NCBI GenBank assembly: GCA_963624605.1
Contig: CAVFQD010000037.1
Location: 1 to 18,341, forward strand
Length of the DNA stretch: 18,341 nucleotides
Origin: Fimenecus sp963624605
GTDB lineage: Bacteria; Bacillota; Clostridia; Oscillospirales; Acutalibacteraceae
Direction of reading: 5' to 3'
The notes below the pieces were generated by a model. That model had not been told where the DNA came from and searched no databases. It was given only the letters and a program-made list of their open reading frames with translations. Shown here one piece after another: positions 6,743 through 13,522 of this stretch. The position numbers and the translations under genes were made by a program. Every line of letters begins with the position of its first letter. Position 1 is the first letter of the stretch.

Positions 6743-7630
6743 ATGAAAAAACCGATTTTCACAGGTGCAGGCGTTGCGATTATCACCCCCTTTACCGCTG
6801 AAGGTAAAGTGAACGAAAAGGTCCTTGCTGAAATCATAGAGTATCAGATTTCTCATTCGACCGACGCCATCGTCATTTGCGGCACTACCGGCGAGAGCGC
6901 AACACTCGACCACAACGAGCACACACAGGCAATTAAAATTGCTGTTGATGTTACCGCAGGCAGAATCCCCGTTATCGCAGGCACAGGCTCAAACGATACG
7001 GCATATGCGCTCAAGCTCTCCAACGATGCCGAAAAGCTCGGCGTTGACGGACTTCTTATGGTGACGCCCTATTATAACAAGGCTTCTCAGGAGGGTCTTA
7101 TCAAGCATTTCAATTATGTTGCCGACAGAGTTTCAACACCGATTATTCTTTACAATGTTCCCTCGAGAACGGGTTGCGAGATTAAACCCGAAACCTATGC
7201 GGAGCTTGCTAAGAACAAGATGATTTATGCGGCTAAGGAAGCTACGGGCAACCTTTCCTCAATAGCTAAAACAATTTCTCTTGTTCCCGAAGACTTCGCA
7301 ATTTATTCAGGCAATGACGACCAGATAACCCCCATTATGTCCCTGGGCGGCAAGGGCGTTATTTCGGTTCTTTCCAACATACTTCCACAGGTCGCTCACG
7401 ACATTGCACAGACAGCCCTTGACGGCGACTTCAAAAAGAGCGCTGAGCTTCAGCTTAAATATCTTGAGCTTTGCAACGCTATGTTTATGGATGTAAATCC
7501 GATACCCGTTAAGGTTGCAATGAGAATGATGGGCATTGATGTAGGTCCGTTGAGACTTCCTCTTTGCGATATGACGCCTGCAAATACGGAAAAATTGAAA
7601 TCCGTTCTTAAAAAGTACGAACTGATATAA
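6743..7630 (+). CDS. dapA: 4-hydroxy-tetrahydrodipicolinate synthase
   Basis: Condenses pyruvate with aspartate semialdehyde, the first committed step to diaminopimelate and lysine. The frame is open from 6725, but ATG 6743 is the start because GGAGG (6731-6735) sits seven bases before it; this gives 295 residues, the usual length. Motifs: CGTTGESATLDHNEH (pyruvate carboxylate binding, TT at 48-49), TPYYNK (109-113), YNVPSRTG with Tyr137, and the Schiff-base Lys165 in YAAKEATGN. The 22-base gap to dapB and shared direction place both in one operon. Confidence 0.97.
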   Translation: MKKPIFTGAGVAIITPFTAEGKVNEKVLAEIIEYQISHSTDAIVICGTTGESATLDHNEHTQAIKIAVDVTAGRIPVIAGTGSNDTAYALKLSNDAEKLGVDGLLMVTPYYNKASQEGLIKHFNYVADRVSTPIILYNVPSRTGCEIKPETYAELAKNKMIYAAKEATGNLSSIAKTISLVPEDFAIYSGNDDQITPIMSLGGKGVISVLSNILPQVAHDIAQTALDGDFKKSAELQLKYLELCNAMFMDVNPIPVKVAMRMMGIDVGPLRLPLCDMTPANTEKLKSVLKKYELI

Positions 7631-7652
7631 ATTTTTCAAGGATGTGTAAATA

Positions 7653-8408
7653 ATGGTTAAAATCATTTTAAGCGGTTGTTCGGGAAAGATGGGTCATGTT
7701 ATTACCAAATGCGTCGAGAGCAAGGAAAACTGTGAAATCGTAGCAGGCGTTGACATTAACAAGTGCGACGCCCCCTACCCGATTTTCACTTCTTTTGCCG
7801 ATGTTGATGTCGATGCGGATGTTGTTATTGATTTTTCGCATCCGTCTGTGCTTTCTTCTTTGCTTGAATACTGCGAAAATAAAAAAATACCTGCCGTCGT
7901 TGCGACAACGGGACTTTCCGAAGAGCAGAAAAAAGCAATCGAAGACACTTCAAAGGAAGTTCCGATGTTCTTTTCGGCAAATATGTCAATCGGCGTAAAC
8001 CTCATTTCGGAGCTTGCGGCTAAAGCGGCAAGAGTTCTTGAAGGCTCATTTGATATAGAGATTGTCGAGGCTCATCACAACCAAAAAATCGACGCTCCCT
8101 CGGGTACGGCTCTTATGCTTGCGGACAGCATTTCCGACGCTCTTACAAAAAAGCCGACTTACGAATTTGACAGACATTCAAAGCGTGCCAAGAGAGACCC
8201 CAATGAAATCGGTATTCACTCCGTCAGAGGCGGCACGATTGTCGGCGAGCACGAGGTTATCTTCGCGGGACTTGACGAGGTTATCAAAATTTCACATTCC
8301 GCACGCTCCAAGGATCTTTTCGCTGTCGGTGCGGTAAACGCAGCCGTTTTCCTTAAAGGCAAGCCTGCGGGTATGTATTCGATGAAACAGTTAGTTGACG
8401 AGAAATAA
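7653..8408 (+). CDS. dapB: 4-hydroxy-tetrahydrodipicolinate reductase
   Basis: Reduces the DapA product to tetrahydrodipicolinate using NAD(P)H. The 251 residues contain the nucleotide-binding SGCSGKMGHVI (7-17), VIDFSHPS, VATTGLSEEQ, and the catalytic and substrate-binding block EAHHNQKIDAPSGTA (139-153, with H141, H142 and K145). HSVRGGTIVGEHEVIFAG near the C-terminus is also characteristic. The start ATG has AAGGATG upstream. It is followed nine bases later by the ACT-domain gene. Confidence 0.97.
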   Translation: MVKIILSGCSGKMGHVITKCVESKENCEIVAGVDINKCDAPYPIFTSFADVDVDADVVIDFSHPSVLSSLLEYCENKKIPAVVATTGLSEEQKKAIEDTSKEVPMFFSANMSIGVNLISELAAKAARVLEGSFDIEIVEAHHNQKIDAPSGTALMLADSISDALTKKPTYEFDRHSKRAKRDPNEIGIHSVRGGTIVGEHEVIFAGLDEVIKISHSARSKDLFAVGAVNAAVFLKGKPAGMYSMKQLVDEK

Positions 8409-8417
8409 GGTGCTTTT

Positions 8418-8882
8418 ATGAGTATTATACAGAGCATTTCGGTTACGGAGGATGTCACTTTGGTATCGTTACAGGATTCTCCTGCCGATATAGGTTTGAT
8501 TTCCGACATTTTTACCGAAATTTCAAAAAACAATATTGATGTTGATATGATTTCGCAAACTCCCCCTCACTCGCATACGCCTAACCTTTCGTTTACGGTA
8601 TCGGATGAGGATGTCGGTAAAATGCTTGAAATTACCGCCAAATTGCGTGAGATTTATCCGGATATGAAGCTGACCTTGCGCAGCGGAAACTGCAAGATTT
8701 CCGTATTCGGCGAGGAAATGCGCGGCACTCCCGGAGTTGCGGTCAAGGTTTTCTATGCTCTTTCAAGAGCCGAGGTTGAGGTTAGTATGATAACCACTTC
8801 TGAAGTAGATATTTCTTTGCTTGTCGACAAACATTTTGTTAAGTCTGCGATTTCAAGTCTTGAACACGAGTTTAACAAATAA
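8418..8882 (+). CDS. Stand-alone tandem ACT-domain protein, aspartokinase regulatory-domain type
   Basis: A 154-residue protein that matches only the C-terminal regulatory part of aspartate kinase; no kinase domain is present here or upstream in frame. The first ACT repeat covers about 3-80 (VTLVSLQDSPADIGLISDIF, NIDVDMISQ) and the second about 90-150 (NCKISVFGEEMRGTPGVAVKVFYAL, VEVSMITTSEVDISLLVD). The last motif is close to the lysine/threonine-binding segment of aspartokinases. It is the last gene of the lysine operon, nine bases after dapB. Bacillus aspartokinase II makes a similar small subunit from an internal start of lysC; here it appears to be a separate gene. The likely role, inferred, is an amino-acid-sensing partner of an aspartokinase encoded elsewhere. 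Confidence 0.85.
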   Translation: MSIIQSISVTEDVTLVSLQDSPADIGLISDIFTEISKNNIDVDMISQTPPHSHTPNLSFTVSDEDVGKMLEITAKLREIYPDMKLTLRSGNCKISVFGEEMRGTPGVAVKVFYALSRAEVEVSMITTSEVDISLLVDKHFVKSAISSLEHEFNK

Positions 8883-8891
8883 ACAGCACAA

Positions 8892-8927
8892 AAATCAAGG
8901 ACTTTGGTTAATCCAAAGTCCTTTTTT
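8892..8927. terminator. Bidirectional terminator between the lysine operon and UPF0178
   Basis: AAGGACTTTGG (8897-8907) and CCAAAGTCCTT (8913-8923) form a perfect 11-base-pair stem with loop TTAAT, followed by TTTTTT on the plus strand. A-rich sequence on the left supplies T residues for minus-strand termination. The loop contains the stop codon of the minus-strand gene, whose last four codons lie in the stem. Confidence 0.88.
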
Positions 8928-9354
8928 CAAGTATCATTATAAGTGTTTTTGCAAAATTTTCGTTCTGCTCGGCTGTACGCTTGAACGGACCTTTTGTTCT
9001 GCCCCCTGCCCGTCTGATTTTCTTTGAAATATGACGCTGAGCAAGAAGCGAATCAATATTATTCTGAGAGTATATAAGCCCATTCTGGTTCAATACGCAG
9101 TCAGTTTTTGCGAGGCACATAGCGGCAAGTCCGTAATCCTGTGTTATAACAATATCGCCCTTATTGATGAGATTGACAATTCTGAAATCGGCACTGTCCA
9201 CTCCCTTTGAAACGGTAATAACCTCGGCTTTATCGCCTAAGTTAAAGCTGTGAGCTGAATCAGCTACCAAGCAGCATTCAACACCGAATTTACGGGCAAT
9301 ATCAAGAGTTATATTTACAACGGGACAACCGTCGGCATCAATTACAATCCTCAA
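8908..9354 (-). CDS. UPF0178 family protein (YaiI/YqxD-like, DUF188)
   Basis: A 148-residue protein of the YaiI/YqxD family, which has a PIN/NYN-like nuclease fold by family prediction but no established function that I know of. Conserved motifs are all visible: VIDADGCPV at the N-terminus, KGVDSADFRIV, GDIVITQDYGLA, and near the C-terminus GGRTKGPFKRTAEQNENF. The start codon is TTG (9352-9354); no ATG fits the conserved N-terminus, and TGAGG lies six bases upstream. It follows the AbrB-type gene by 13 bases, so the two form an operon. The last residues (RTLD) are encoded inside the shared terminator stem. Confidence 0.88.
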   Translation of the reverse strand: MRIVIDADGCPVVNITLDIARKFGVECCLVADSAHSFNLGDKAEVITVSKGVDSADFRIVNLINKGDIVITQDYGLAAMCLAKTDCVLNQNGLIYSQNNIDSLLAQRHISKKIRRAGGRTKGPFKRTAEQNENFAKTLIMILEKRTLD

Positions 9355-9367
9355 AGCAAGCCTCAGT

Positions 9368-9616
9368 TTATAAAAGGTTTTTCATTTCGTCAACACAGCT
9401 CTGACAAATCTTAACGCCGTGATATTCTATAAGGTTGTCAGCACTGTTACAGAACCAACACGCCGGCGTATACTTTTTCAAAATCACCATATCGTTATCG
9501 GTATAAATTTCAACAGCAGCGCCTTCCTCTGTGAGCGAAAGAAGCTTTCTCGTCTCCATAGGAAGCACAATTCTTCCCATTTTGTCGATACTTCTGACAA
9601 TTCCTGTCGATTTCAT
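9368..9616 (-). CDS. AbrB/SpoVT-type transcription regulator with C-terminal zinc-finger-like module
   Basis: An 82-residue DNA-binding protein. Residues 1-45 (MKSTGIVRSIDKMGRIVLP) are the swapped-hairpin AbrB domain found in transition-state regulators AbrB, Abh and SpoVT. Residues about 51-78 carry CWFC and CQSC, a Cys4 arrangement typical of a small zinc ribbon, in place of the Bacillus AbrB C-terminal domain. The start at 9616 is chosen because the AbrB domain begins there and GGCGGTGA precedes it; the frame is open to 9679, but that stretch contains the promoter. It has a strong promoter with three TTGAC-like repeats, and the neighbouring UPF0178 gene is co-transcribed. Self-regulation is plausible but not shown. 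Confidence 0.85.
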   Translation of the reverse strand: MKSTGIVRSIDKMGRIVLPMETRKLLSLTEEGAAVEIYTDNDMVILKKYTPACWFCNSADNLIEYHGVKICQSCVDEMKNLL

Positions 9617-9640
9617 AATATCACCGCCAAATCTGCAAAG

Positions 9641-9669
9641 ATTATAGCATATTTTGTCAAAACAGTCAA
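9641..9669 (-). promoter_or_regulatory. Promoter of the AbrB-type/UPF0178 operon
   Basis: On the minus strand, TTGACT (9664-9669) and TATAAT (9641-9646) are exactly 17 bases apart. Two more TTGACA copies, at 9655-9660 (in the spacer) and 9674-9679 (upstream), make three TTGAC motifs spaced 9-10 bases, about one helical turn. Confidence 0.7.
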
Positions 9670-9704
9670 TAATTGTCAAAAGACAAAAACGGAAGCTCCT
9701 ATCG

Positions 9705-9733
9705 TTGAATATTTTATCTTGCTGTGATAAAAT
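9705..9733 (+). promoter_or_regulatory. Promoter of the HD/Nudix operon with overlapping operator-like palindrome
   Basis: TTGAAT (9705-9710) and TAAAAT (9728-9733) are spaced by 17 bases. A perfect inverted repeat ATTTTATC (9711-9718) / GATAAAAT (9726-9733) fills the spacer and covers the -10 box, exactly where a repressor would block RNA polymerase. Confidence 0.55.
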
Positions 9734-9781
9734 TTAGAGGTAATTGACAGAAAAGACAAATAAATTATCAGAGGTATAAAA

Positions 9782-10267
9782 ATGATAAACAGATTACACT
9801 TGGCAATGATAGAATTATATGGCGGAGACGCAAAAAGAATTCAGCATTTTTGCAAGGTTCACAGCTACGCCAAGTTGATAGCTGAAGCAGAAAAGGTTGA
9901 CGGCAAAACCTTATTCATAATTGAAGCAGCTGCGCTCACACACGATATAGGAATTCATATCTGTGAAGAAAAATACGGCAGGTGCGACGGAAAGCTTCAG
10001 GAAAAGGAAGGTCCCTCAATAGCAAAAAATCTGCTTGAAAAATTAGGATTTGATGACAAAGCATCGGACAGAGTACAGTATCTGATAGCGCATCACCACA
10101 CATACGATAATATAAACGGGATTGACTTGCAAATACTTATTGAGGCGGATTTTCTTGTTAATATGTTTGAGGACGGCGTTTCAAAATCAGCTGTTGAAAA
10201 TACATATGGCAAAATTTTCAAGACTGCCGGCGGTAAAGAAATTTGCAAAAATATGTTTGGCATTTAA
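9782..10267 (+). CDS. HD-domain metal-dependent phosphohydrolase
   Basis: A 161-residue protein of the HD superfamily, which hydrolyses phosphate esters in nucleotides and related compounds. The metal-binding set is visible: an early histidine (H22 or H27), His54-Asp55 in LTHDIG, histidines 104-106 in LIAHHHTYD, and Asp123 in IEADFLVN. The segment DKASDRVQYLIAHHHTY is typical of small stand-alone HD proteins. The start is preceded by AGAGGT. The Nudix gene follows after 18 bases, suggesting a two-gene operon for disposing of, or recycling, a nucleotide-like compound. The substrate cannot be told from sequence. Confidence 0.85.
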   Translation: MINRLHLAMIELYGGDAKRIQHFCKVHSYAKLIAEAEKVDGKTLFIIEAAALTHDIGIHICEEKYGRCDGKLQEKEGPSIAKNLLEKLGFDDKASDRVQYLIAHHHTYDNINGIDLQILIEADFLVNMFEDGVSKSAVENTYGKIFKTAGGKEICKNMFGI

Positions 10268-10285
10268 AAAATCGGAGAAAGCGAT

Positions 10286-10855
10286 ATGAACATTGAAGAT
10301 ATCAAAAATTCACTCAAAAGCTACACTCCTTTTAACGAGCAGGAGAAAAATGACAAGGCCTTGATTTTGGCAGAGCTTAAAGATGATGAAATACTTTACA
10401 GAAGCAATCTTAACGAGCACATAACCGTATCTGCTTGGGTTGTAAACAGGTCATATAACAAGGTGCTGATGGCATATCACAACATTTACAACTCATGGGC
10501 TTGGCTCGGCGGTCATGCCGACGGCGATGCGGATTTGAAAAGGGTTGCATTAAAGGAGACATGTGAGGAAAGCGGAGTCCGACACGCAGAAATCGCCTTT
10601 GACGATATATTCTCCATAGAAGTTTTAACCGTCGACGGTCATATAAAAAACGGCGTATATGTTCCCTCTCATCTTCACCTTAACTTTACATATTTAATTG
10701 TTGCCGATGAAAACGATACATTGAGCGTTAAGGAAGATGAGAACAGCAATGTGGCTTGGCTTACATTCGGCGAAGCAATTTCAAAATCAAACGAGCCGTG
10801 GTTCAGACAAAATATCTATCCAAAGTTGATTGAAAAAACTTTGAAAATTAAATAA
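10286..10855 (+). CDS. Nudix hydrolase
   Basis: A 189-residue pyrophosphohydrolase of the Nudix fold, which cleaves nucleoside diphosphates linked to another moiety. The Nudix helix region is GGHADGDADLKRVALKETCEESGV (residues 75-98, read in parts); it keeps the metal-binding E91, E94 and E95 (KETCEESGV), while the first glutamate of the box is replaced (A82 at that place, flanked by D81 and D83) and the Arg before E91 is Lys. The GGHADGD form is seen in a subset of Nudix proteins. ITVSAWVVN and TYLIVAD are the expected strands. Ribosome binding site GGAGAAAGCGAT-ATG. Substrate unknown. Confidence 0.88.
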   Translation: MNIEDIKNSLKSYTPFNEQEKNDKALILAELKDDEILYRSNLNEHITVSAWVVNRSYNKVLMAYHNIYNSWAWLGGHADGDADLKRVALKETCEESGVRHAEIAFDDIFSIEVLTVDGHIKNGVYVPSHLHLNFTYLIVADENDTLSVKEDENSNVAWLTFGEAISKSNEPWFRQNIYPKLIEKTLKIK

Positions 10856-10867
10856 GCGATTAAAATC

Positions 10868-10900
10868 GGCGTCGGCAGAAGCTTGGCGCCTTATCTAATT
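10868..10900 (+). terminator. Weak terminator-like hairpin after the Nudix gene
   Basis: GGCGTCGG (10868-10875) can pair with TTGGCGCC (10883-10890) using several G-U pairs around a seven-base loop, followed by TTATCTAATTT. The T run is broken, so termination here would be inefficient. Confidence 0.3.
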
Positions 10901-10913
10901 TGGCAAAGAACAT

Positions 10914-10949
10914 AAAAAGGTGTAACCCCGTTGTCGGGATTACACCTTT
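10914..10949 (-). terminator. Terminator of the pgk-tpiA-gpmI run
   Basis: On the minus strand AAAGGTGTAATCCC pairs with GGGGTTACACCTTT over 14 positions (one U-G) around GACAAC, followed by TTA after a run of five T residues. On the plus strand one position is a C-A mismatch, which indicates that the minus strand is the functional orientation; it lies 23 bases after the gpmI stop. Confidence 0.85.
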
Positions 10950-10972
10950 GCTATATATTATATAGGCAATTA

Positions 10973-12514
10973 TTATCTTTCGATAAGAGATACGCCGGTC
11001 ATTTCTTTCGGCTTCTCAATACCCATAATATCAAGCATTGTCGGAGAAAGGTCGCAAAGTCTGCCGCCTTTTTCTTTAAGCTTAAAGTCCTTGCCGTAGC
11101 CGACAACGATAAGCGGAACGGGGTTGGTTGTGTGCGCTGTAAACGGAGAACCGTCGTCCTCATACATCTTATCGGCATTGCCGTGGTCGGCAGTGATAAG
11201 AATTACGCCGTTCATTTTAAGAGTGGCGTCAACAAGCTTACCAACACACTCGTCAACGGTTTCGACAGCCTTTACAGCCGCGTCAAACACACCTGTGTGA
11301 CCAACCATATCGCAGTTTGCGTAGTTGAGGATAACAACATCGTATTTATCGCTCAAAACTCTTTCGCAAGCCGCGTCACAGACCTCATAAGCGCTCATTT
11401 CGGGCTTGAGGTCAAAGGTTGAAATTTTCGGAGAATCAATAAGGACTCTGTCCTCGCCGGGATATACCTTTTCCTCGCCGCCGTTATAGAAGAATGTAAC
11501 ATGGGCATATTTCTGGGTCTCAGCGATTCTAAGCTGTTTCAAGCCGTGCTTTGAAACAATCTCGCCCATCGTGTTGACAAGAGCTTCAGGCTTAAATGCA
11601 ATATGAACATTGGGCATTTCTGCGTCATATTGCGTCATGCAAACATAGTAAAGCGGGAAAAACGCCTTTCTTTCAAATCCCTTGAAATCGGGATCAACGA
11701 AGGTTCTTGTAATTTCTCTTGCTCTGTCGGGACGGAAATTGAAGAAAATAACCGAGTCGTTTTCGCTGATAGGTGCGCCCTTTGAGCAAACTGTCGGCAT
11801 AACAAACTCATCGGTAAGATGCTTGCCGTCGCCGTCGATTGTCTCATAAGACTTCTTAACAGCTTCAACAGCGTCGTCGGTCTTAATGCCATCACCGTTT
11901 ACCATAGCGTTATAAGCCATACCGACTCTGTCCCACATATTATCACGGTCCATAGCGTAAAATCTGCCCATAACGGTTGCAATTTCGCCTACGCCGATTT
12001 CTTTCATCTTAGCTTCAAGCTCTTCGATATATTCAACACCCGAAGCAGGAGGAACATCTCTGCCGTCAAGAAGCGCATGTACATAAACCTTCGTAAGTCC
12101 GCTGTCCTTGGCAAGCTTGAGGAGTCCGTAAAGATGTGTGTTGTGGCTGTGAACGCCACCGTCGGAAAGAAGTCCTATCAAATGAAGTACAGTGCCGTAT
12201 TTCTTGCAGTTTTCAACCGCTCCGACAAGAGCTTCATTTTGGAAGAAATCGCCGTCCTGAATTGATTTTGTAATTCTTGTAAGCTCCTGATAAACAACTC
12301 TGCCGGCACCGATATTGGTATGACCTACCTCTGAGTTGCCCATCTGACCGTCGGGAAGACCGACATCCATTCCCGATGCGCCGATATATGTCATAGGATA
12401 TTCAGCCATAAGCCTATCAAGATTAGGCGTATTTGCCGCTTTGATTGCATTTCCGTAATCGGACGGGTTATTACCGAAGCCGTCCATTATACATAAAACA
12501 ACAGGTCTTTTCAT
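10973..12514 (-). CDS. gpmI: 2,3-bisphosphoglycerate-independent phosphoglycerate mutase
   Basis: Interconverts 3- and 2-phosphoglycerate in glycolysis through a phosphoserine enzyme with two divalent metals. The 513-residue length is standard. The N-terminal VVLCIMDGFG holds metal ligand Asp11; the catalytic serine is Ser61 in DGQMGNSEVGHTNIGAGR. The phosphotransferase region includes HALLDGRDVPP and MGRFYAMDRDNMWDR, and near the C-terminus ITADHGNADKM and FTAHTTNPVPLI supply the remaining metal ligands. AAGGTGA precedes the ATG. It starts 19 bases after tpiA and ends at a strong terminator, so it is the last gene of the glycolytic run. Confidence 0.98.
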   Translation of the reverse strand: MKRPVVLCIMDGFGNNPSDYGNAIKAANTPNLDRLMAEYPMTYIGASGMDVGLPDGQMGNSEVGHTNIGAGRVVYQELTRITKSIQDGDFFQNEALVGAVENCKKYGTVLHLIGLLSDGGVHSHNTHLYGLLKLAKDSGLTKVYVHALLDGRDVPPASGVEYIEELEAKMKEIGVGEIATVMGRFYAMDRDNMWDRVGMAYNAMVNGDGIKTDDAVEAVKKSYETIDGDGKHLTDEFVMPTVCSKGAPISENDSVIFFNFRPDRAREITRTFVDPDFKGFERKAFFPLYYVCMTQYDAEMPNVHIAFKPEALVNTMGEIVSKHGLKQLRIAETQKYAHVTFFYNGGEEKVYPGEDRVLIDSPKISTFDLKPEMSAYEVCDAACERVLSDKYDVVILNYANCDMVGHTGVFDAAVKAVETVDECVGKLVDATLKMNGVILITADHGNADKMYEDDGSPFTAHTTNPVPLIVVGYGKDFKLKEKGGRLCDLSPTMLDIMGIEKPKEMTGVSLIER

Positions 12515-12533
12515 AGTTTCACCTTTTTATAAA

Positions 12534-13301
12534 TTATTTGGAAGCAGCTTTAACGATAATTGAGAAATCCTCGGCTTTAAGTGAAGCGCCGCCGATAAGG
12601 CCGCCGTCAACATTTACCTTTGAAAGGAGCTCGTCTGCATTCTTTGCATTCATTGATCCGCCGTACTGAACTGTTACCGTCTCTGCAATATCAGCACCGT
12701 AAGCCTCTGCGATAGCAGCACGGACATAACCGTTGCCCTCGTCAGCCTGCTCTGCGGTAGCTGTAACGCCGGTTCCGATTGCCCATACGGGTTCGTAAGC
12801 TATAATAATGTTTTTAAGCTGTTCGGGCTTTATGTTTGTAAGAGCCATCTTTGTCTGATATTTAAGAAGAGTTTCGGTGTAGCCGAGCTCTCTCTGCTCA
12901 AGCGTCTCTCCTACGCAAACAATAGCCGTGAAGCCTGCGTTAACGGCTGCAAGAGTACGGAGGTTTACAGTCTGATCTGTTTCTCCGAAATAAGTTCTTC
13001 TTTCCGAATGACCTACTACTACATACTCAACGCCCGCTTCTTTAAGCATATCAGCTGAAACCTCGCCTGTGTATGCACCGGAAGCCTTGAAATGGATATT
13101 CTCGGCGCCGATTTTAATGTTTGAGCCCTTGGCAGCCTCAACTGCCGCAGGAATGTCGATGTAGGGAACGCAAAGAACTACGTCGCAATCCGCATCGGCA
13201 ACAAGGGGCTTCATCTCGTTGATAAGAGCCGTTGTTTCCGAAGGTGTCTTGTTCATTTTCCAGTTACCTGCGATAACTGCTTTTCTGACTGATTTTTTCA
13301 T
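12534..13301 (-). CDS. tpiA: Triosephosphate isomerase
   Basis: Interconverts dihydroxyacetone phosphate and glyceraldehyde 3-phosphate. The start at 13301 (255 aa, MKKSVRKAVIAGNWKMNK) is preferred over ATG 13311-13313, because GGTGA lies six bases before the former while the latter has AAAGG only two bases away. Catalytic residues: Lys15 (NWKMNK), His98 (VVGHSERRTYFGE) and Glu170 (IAYEPVWAIGTG). The C-terminal phosphate-binding VQYGGSMNAKNA and GLIGGASL are present. It lies between pgk and gpmI, separated from pgk by a 209-base spacer full of hairpins that could set its expression apart from pgk. Confidence 0.97.
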   Translation of the reverse strand: MKKSVRKAVIAGNWKMNKTPSETTALINEMKPLVADADCDVVLCVPYIDIPAAVEAAKGSNIKIGAENIHFKASGAYTGEVSADMLKEAGVEYVVVGHSERRTYFGETDQTVNLRTLAAVNAGFTAIVCVGETLEQRELGYTETLLKYQTKMALTNIKPEQLKNIIIAYEPVWAIGTGVTATAEQADEGNGYVRAAIAEAYGADIAETVTVQYGGSMNAKNADELLSKVNVDGGLIGGASLKAEDFSIIVKAASK

Positions 13302-13313
13302 AATAATCACCAT

Positions 13314-13522
13314 AGCCTTTCAGGCAACAAATAGTTTATTAAAAATCACCGATTCAACCTGCGTTGCCTGAACAGGCGTGATGGTGATTTCTGCCATCTC
13401 AAAATTTTGCCAAAGGCAAATTTTGAGGGCAATATAAGTTTGAATAGTGTGATTTTTCACACTATATTCTCCTGTTCATTGAAATTTGCAGGTAAGTTAA
13501 AAACCTACCTGCAAACAATAAA
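13314..13522. repeat. Hairpin-rich spacer between pgk and tpiA
   Basis: Five inverted repeats fill the 209 bases: TTCAGGCAAC (13319-13328) with GTTGCCTGAA (13363-13372), perfect; AAATCACC (13343-13350) with GGTGATTT (13383-13390), perfect, interlaced with the first; CTCAAAATTTTGCC (13398-13411) with GGCAAATTTTGAG (13415-13427), one bulge; ATAGTGTGA (13444-13452) with TCACACTAT (13457-13465), perfect; and TTTGCAGGTA (13485-13494) with TACCTGCAAA (13506-13515), perfect. The first two overlap so that they cannot form together without a pseudoknot. No gene is seen. It may be a structured mRNA region or a decayed palindromic repeat element. Confidence 0.75.
13485..13515 (-). terminator. Hairpin just after pgk, possible partial terminator or mRNA stabiliser
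   Basis: A perfect 10-base-pair stem (TTTGCAGGTA / TACCTGCAAA), extended inwards by GTT/AAC after one mismatch, lies eight bases after the pgk stop. On the minus strand it is followed only by a short T run (AAATTTC), so it may be a weak terminator or protect the 3' end of pgk mRNA after processing. Confidence 0.45.

Noticed and set aside
10868..10900. A strong terminator for the Nudix gene
   Set aside because: The stem depends on several G-U pairs and the T run is broken, so it is kept only as a weak candidate.
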